Shown here: in pieces, positions 62,603 to 64,000 of the stretch
Layout of the letters: the number at the start of each line of letters is the position of its first letter
Numbering within the stretch: position 1 is the stretch's first letter
NCBI GenBank assembly: GCA_022749755.1
Contig: CM040452.1
Location: 20,478,350-20,542,349 of the forward strand
Reading direction: 5' to 3'
Source of the DNA: Azadirachta indica
Taxonomy: Eukaryota; Streptophyta; Magnoliopsida; Sapindales; Meliaceae
Length of the DNA: 64,000 nucleotides
Position numbers and translations under genes: made by a program
Notes under the pieces: generated by a model
The model's database searches: none
Seen by the model: the letters and a program-made list of their open reading frames with translations, nothing else
What the model was told of the DNA's origin: nothing

Positions 62603-63830
62603 TTTATTAAAGGATAATTACCCCTATACTAGATCTGATGTACTATAATTATCCCCTAATAATTCAAAACAAACTAAAACTTCTTTACCGTTACTTTTTT
62701 AACAGATAAAACTTGCTTTTTAAAGGTAAAATGGACGATTTGCCTTATATTGACTAACGTGGCCTAAATATGATTTGATAATTTAGTATTTATAATCTTA
62801 CAATTCCTTAAAATGAAAAAAAAAAAACTAAAATTAATTAATTTTTAATTTTATTTATATTATATTTATATTTTATACATTTATATTTATATTTACTTTC
62901 TTATTTATATTTATATCTATAGTTTTATTTTATATACCTATTTCTATATTTTTAATGTATATTTATATTTATATATTTAAATTTATATTTAAGGGAAGGG
63001 TTAAGGACCTTTTTTTTTTACACAATTTTTTATATTAAATGTAAGTAGTTAAATTTATGTACATCCAACTGTTGATATTACATTTAACATGTACATTAAT
63101 TATGCATTAATTATATTATCAGATGCAATTCAATTTTTGAATGTGTTTAAATTTAACAGTTTATATTTAATGTAAAAATAATTGTATATAAAAAATGGGG
63201 CCATTGATCCTGTCCCTTATATTTATATTTATATTTTTAATCTATATCTATATTTATATCTATATCTATATTTTTAACCTATATATATATATATATGCTT
63301 TTAGTTTTGTTTATATTTATATTTATGTTTATTTTAATTTTTAATATATAATAATATTTTTATTATTATTTCATGGCTACACTCAATGGATGGTGGTGCT
63401 AAGCGACAAAGCTTGGTCAAAAACTGAGATGGTGGTCTTGGAGACGGGGTCTTGAGCTCACAATGCTTGATGAGAAGTTAAGATGGTGGCTATGGGTTCA
63501 TGCAAGGAATAAAATGAGTTGGTGATTGGATTTCTATTTTGGATTTTTATCAAAAATATTTTTTTATTTTTAATAATTTAATATACATGTTAAATAATTT
63601 TTTATTTTTTTTTATTTATTATATAATATATTATATTATTATTCCTCACATTAAATCATCTCTTTTAAAATCGCATAACAAGTGGTTTCAAGAATATTTA
63701 AATAAAAGTATATTTTTTTTAATTTAATAGAAAAATCTTGACATAGAAGTGGTTTTGATATTTTTTAAATTATTAAGAGATAATTGTAGCATATCAAATC
63801 TAACAGAGGGAAATTGTAGTTCCTCTTTAT
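62603..63830. mobile_element. probable non-autonomous terminal-inverted-repeat element
   Basis: The left end (about 62609-62695, with GATCTGATGTACTATAATTAT) matches the reverse complement of the right end (about 63735-63815, giving GATTTGATATGCTACAATTAT), and the match continues inward over roughly 80 bases with gaps. The interior is AT-rich with TTTATA-type repeats (62840-63310) and a short GC-richer patch at 63370-63510, and no transposase. The size and long terminal repeats suggest a Mutator-like or similar element. Exact ends and target duplication were not resolved. Confidence 0.45.
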
Positions 63831-64000
63831 TGAATTGGAATTCAATTGATTCATTAATACTAGCTTATTTATATAGGTTTGAAATAGAAAAAATGATTAC
63901 AAGGAAAATAAATAATTATAAAAGAATATTAATGCACGAAAATTGATCATGGACTCGATCTTACACTCAAACCAAAACTACATTATTTTATCAAGTAATG

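Overview
This is a nuclear genomic window from a flowering plant, most likely a woody rosid eudicot. Citrus is my guess from recall of similar proteins, not something the sequence proves. The genes have many exons with GT-AG introns. Intergenic DNA is very AT-rich and full of microsatellites, and all recognisable proteins are plant families. Every gene model below was built by hand from splice signals, frame continuity and family similarity; nothing was searched.

Layout. 1-149: probable first exon of a minus-strand gene running off the left edge, with its TATA box. 150-4000: intergenic, with a cluster of G-boxes and brassinosteroid-response elements near 3.1 kb. 4799-7769 (+): a two-exon BES1/BZR1-family transcription factor, BEH4-like. 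11049-14640 (-): a five-exon FYVE + SYLF endosomal/autophagy protein, CFS1-like. 15601-15862: remnant of a glycine-rich RNA-binding protein. 17323-29200 (+): a decayed multi-exon gene, probably a homologue of the RNA polymerase I TBP-associated factor A family. A 5.0-kb Ty1/copia-type retrotransposon sits in one of its introns (19619-24622; two 213-bp LTRs about 93% identical). 30879-35293 (+): a seven-exon conserved plant protein of unclear function. 36459-38006 (-): a plant seipin gene with two in-frame nonsense codons and a probable frameshifted tail. 38716-45790 (-) and 53900-59894 (+): two complete 24-exon LRR-malectin receptor kinases of the LRR-VIII-2 type, arranged head to head. The 8.1 kb between them holds a 3.6-kb tandem and inverted repeat structure. 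59895-64000: AT-rich, with a probable terminal-inverted-repeat element at 62.6-63.8 kb.

The genes do not form one pathway. They cover brassinosteroid transcription, endosome/autophagy traffic, lipid-droplet biogenesis (broken) and cell-surface perception. The most interesting features are the BZR-type sites upstream of a BZR-family gene, the seipin nonsense codons (both fit C-to-T changes of glutamine codons), the large palindrome between the paired receptor kinases, the GC-AG intron in one of them, and the nested retrotransposon and pseudogene.
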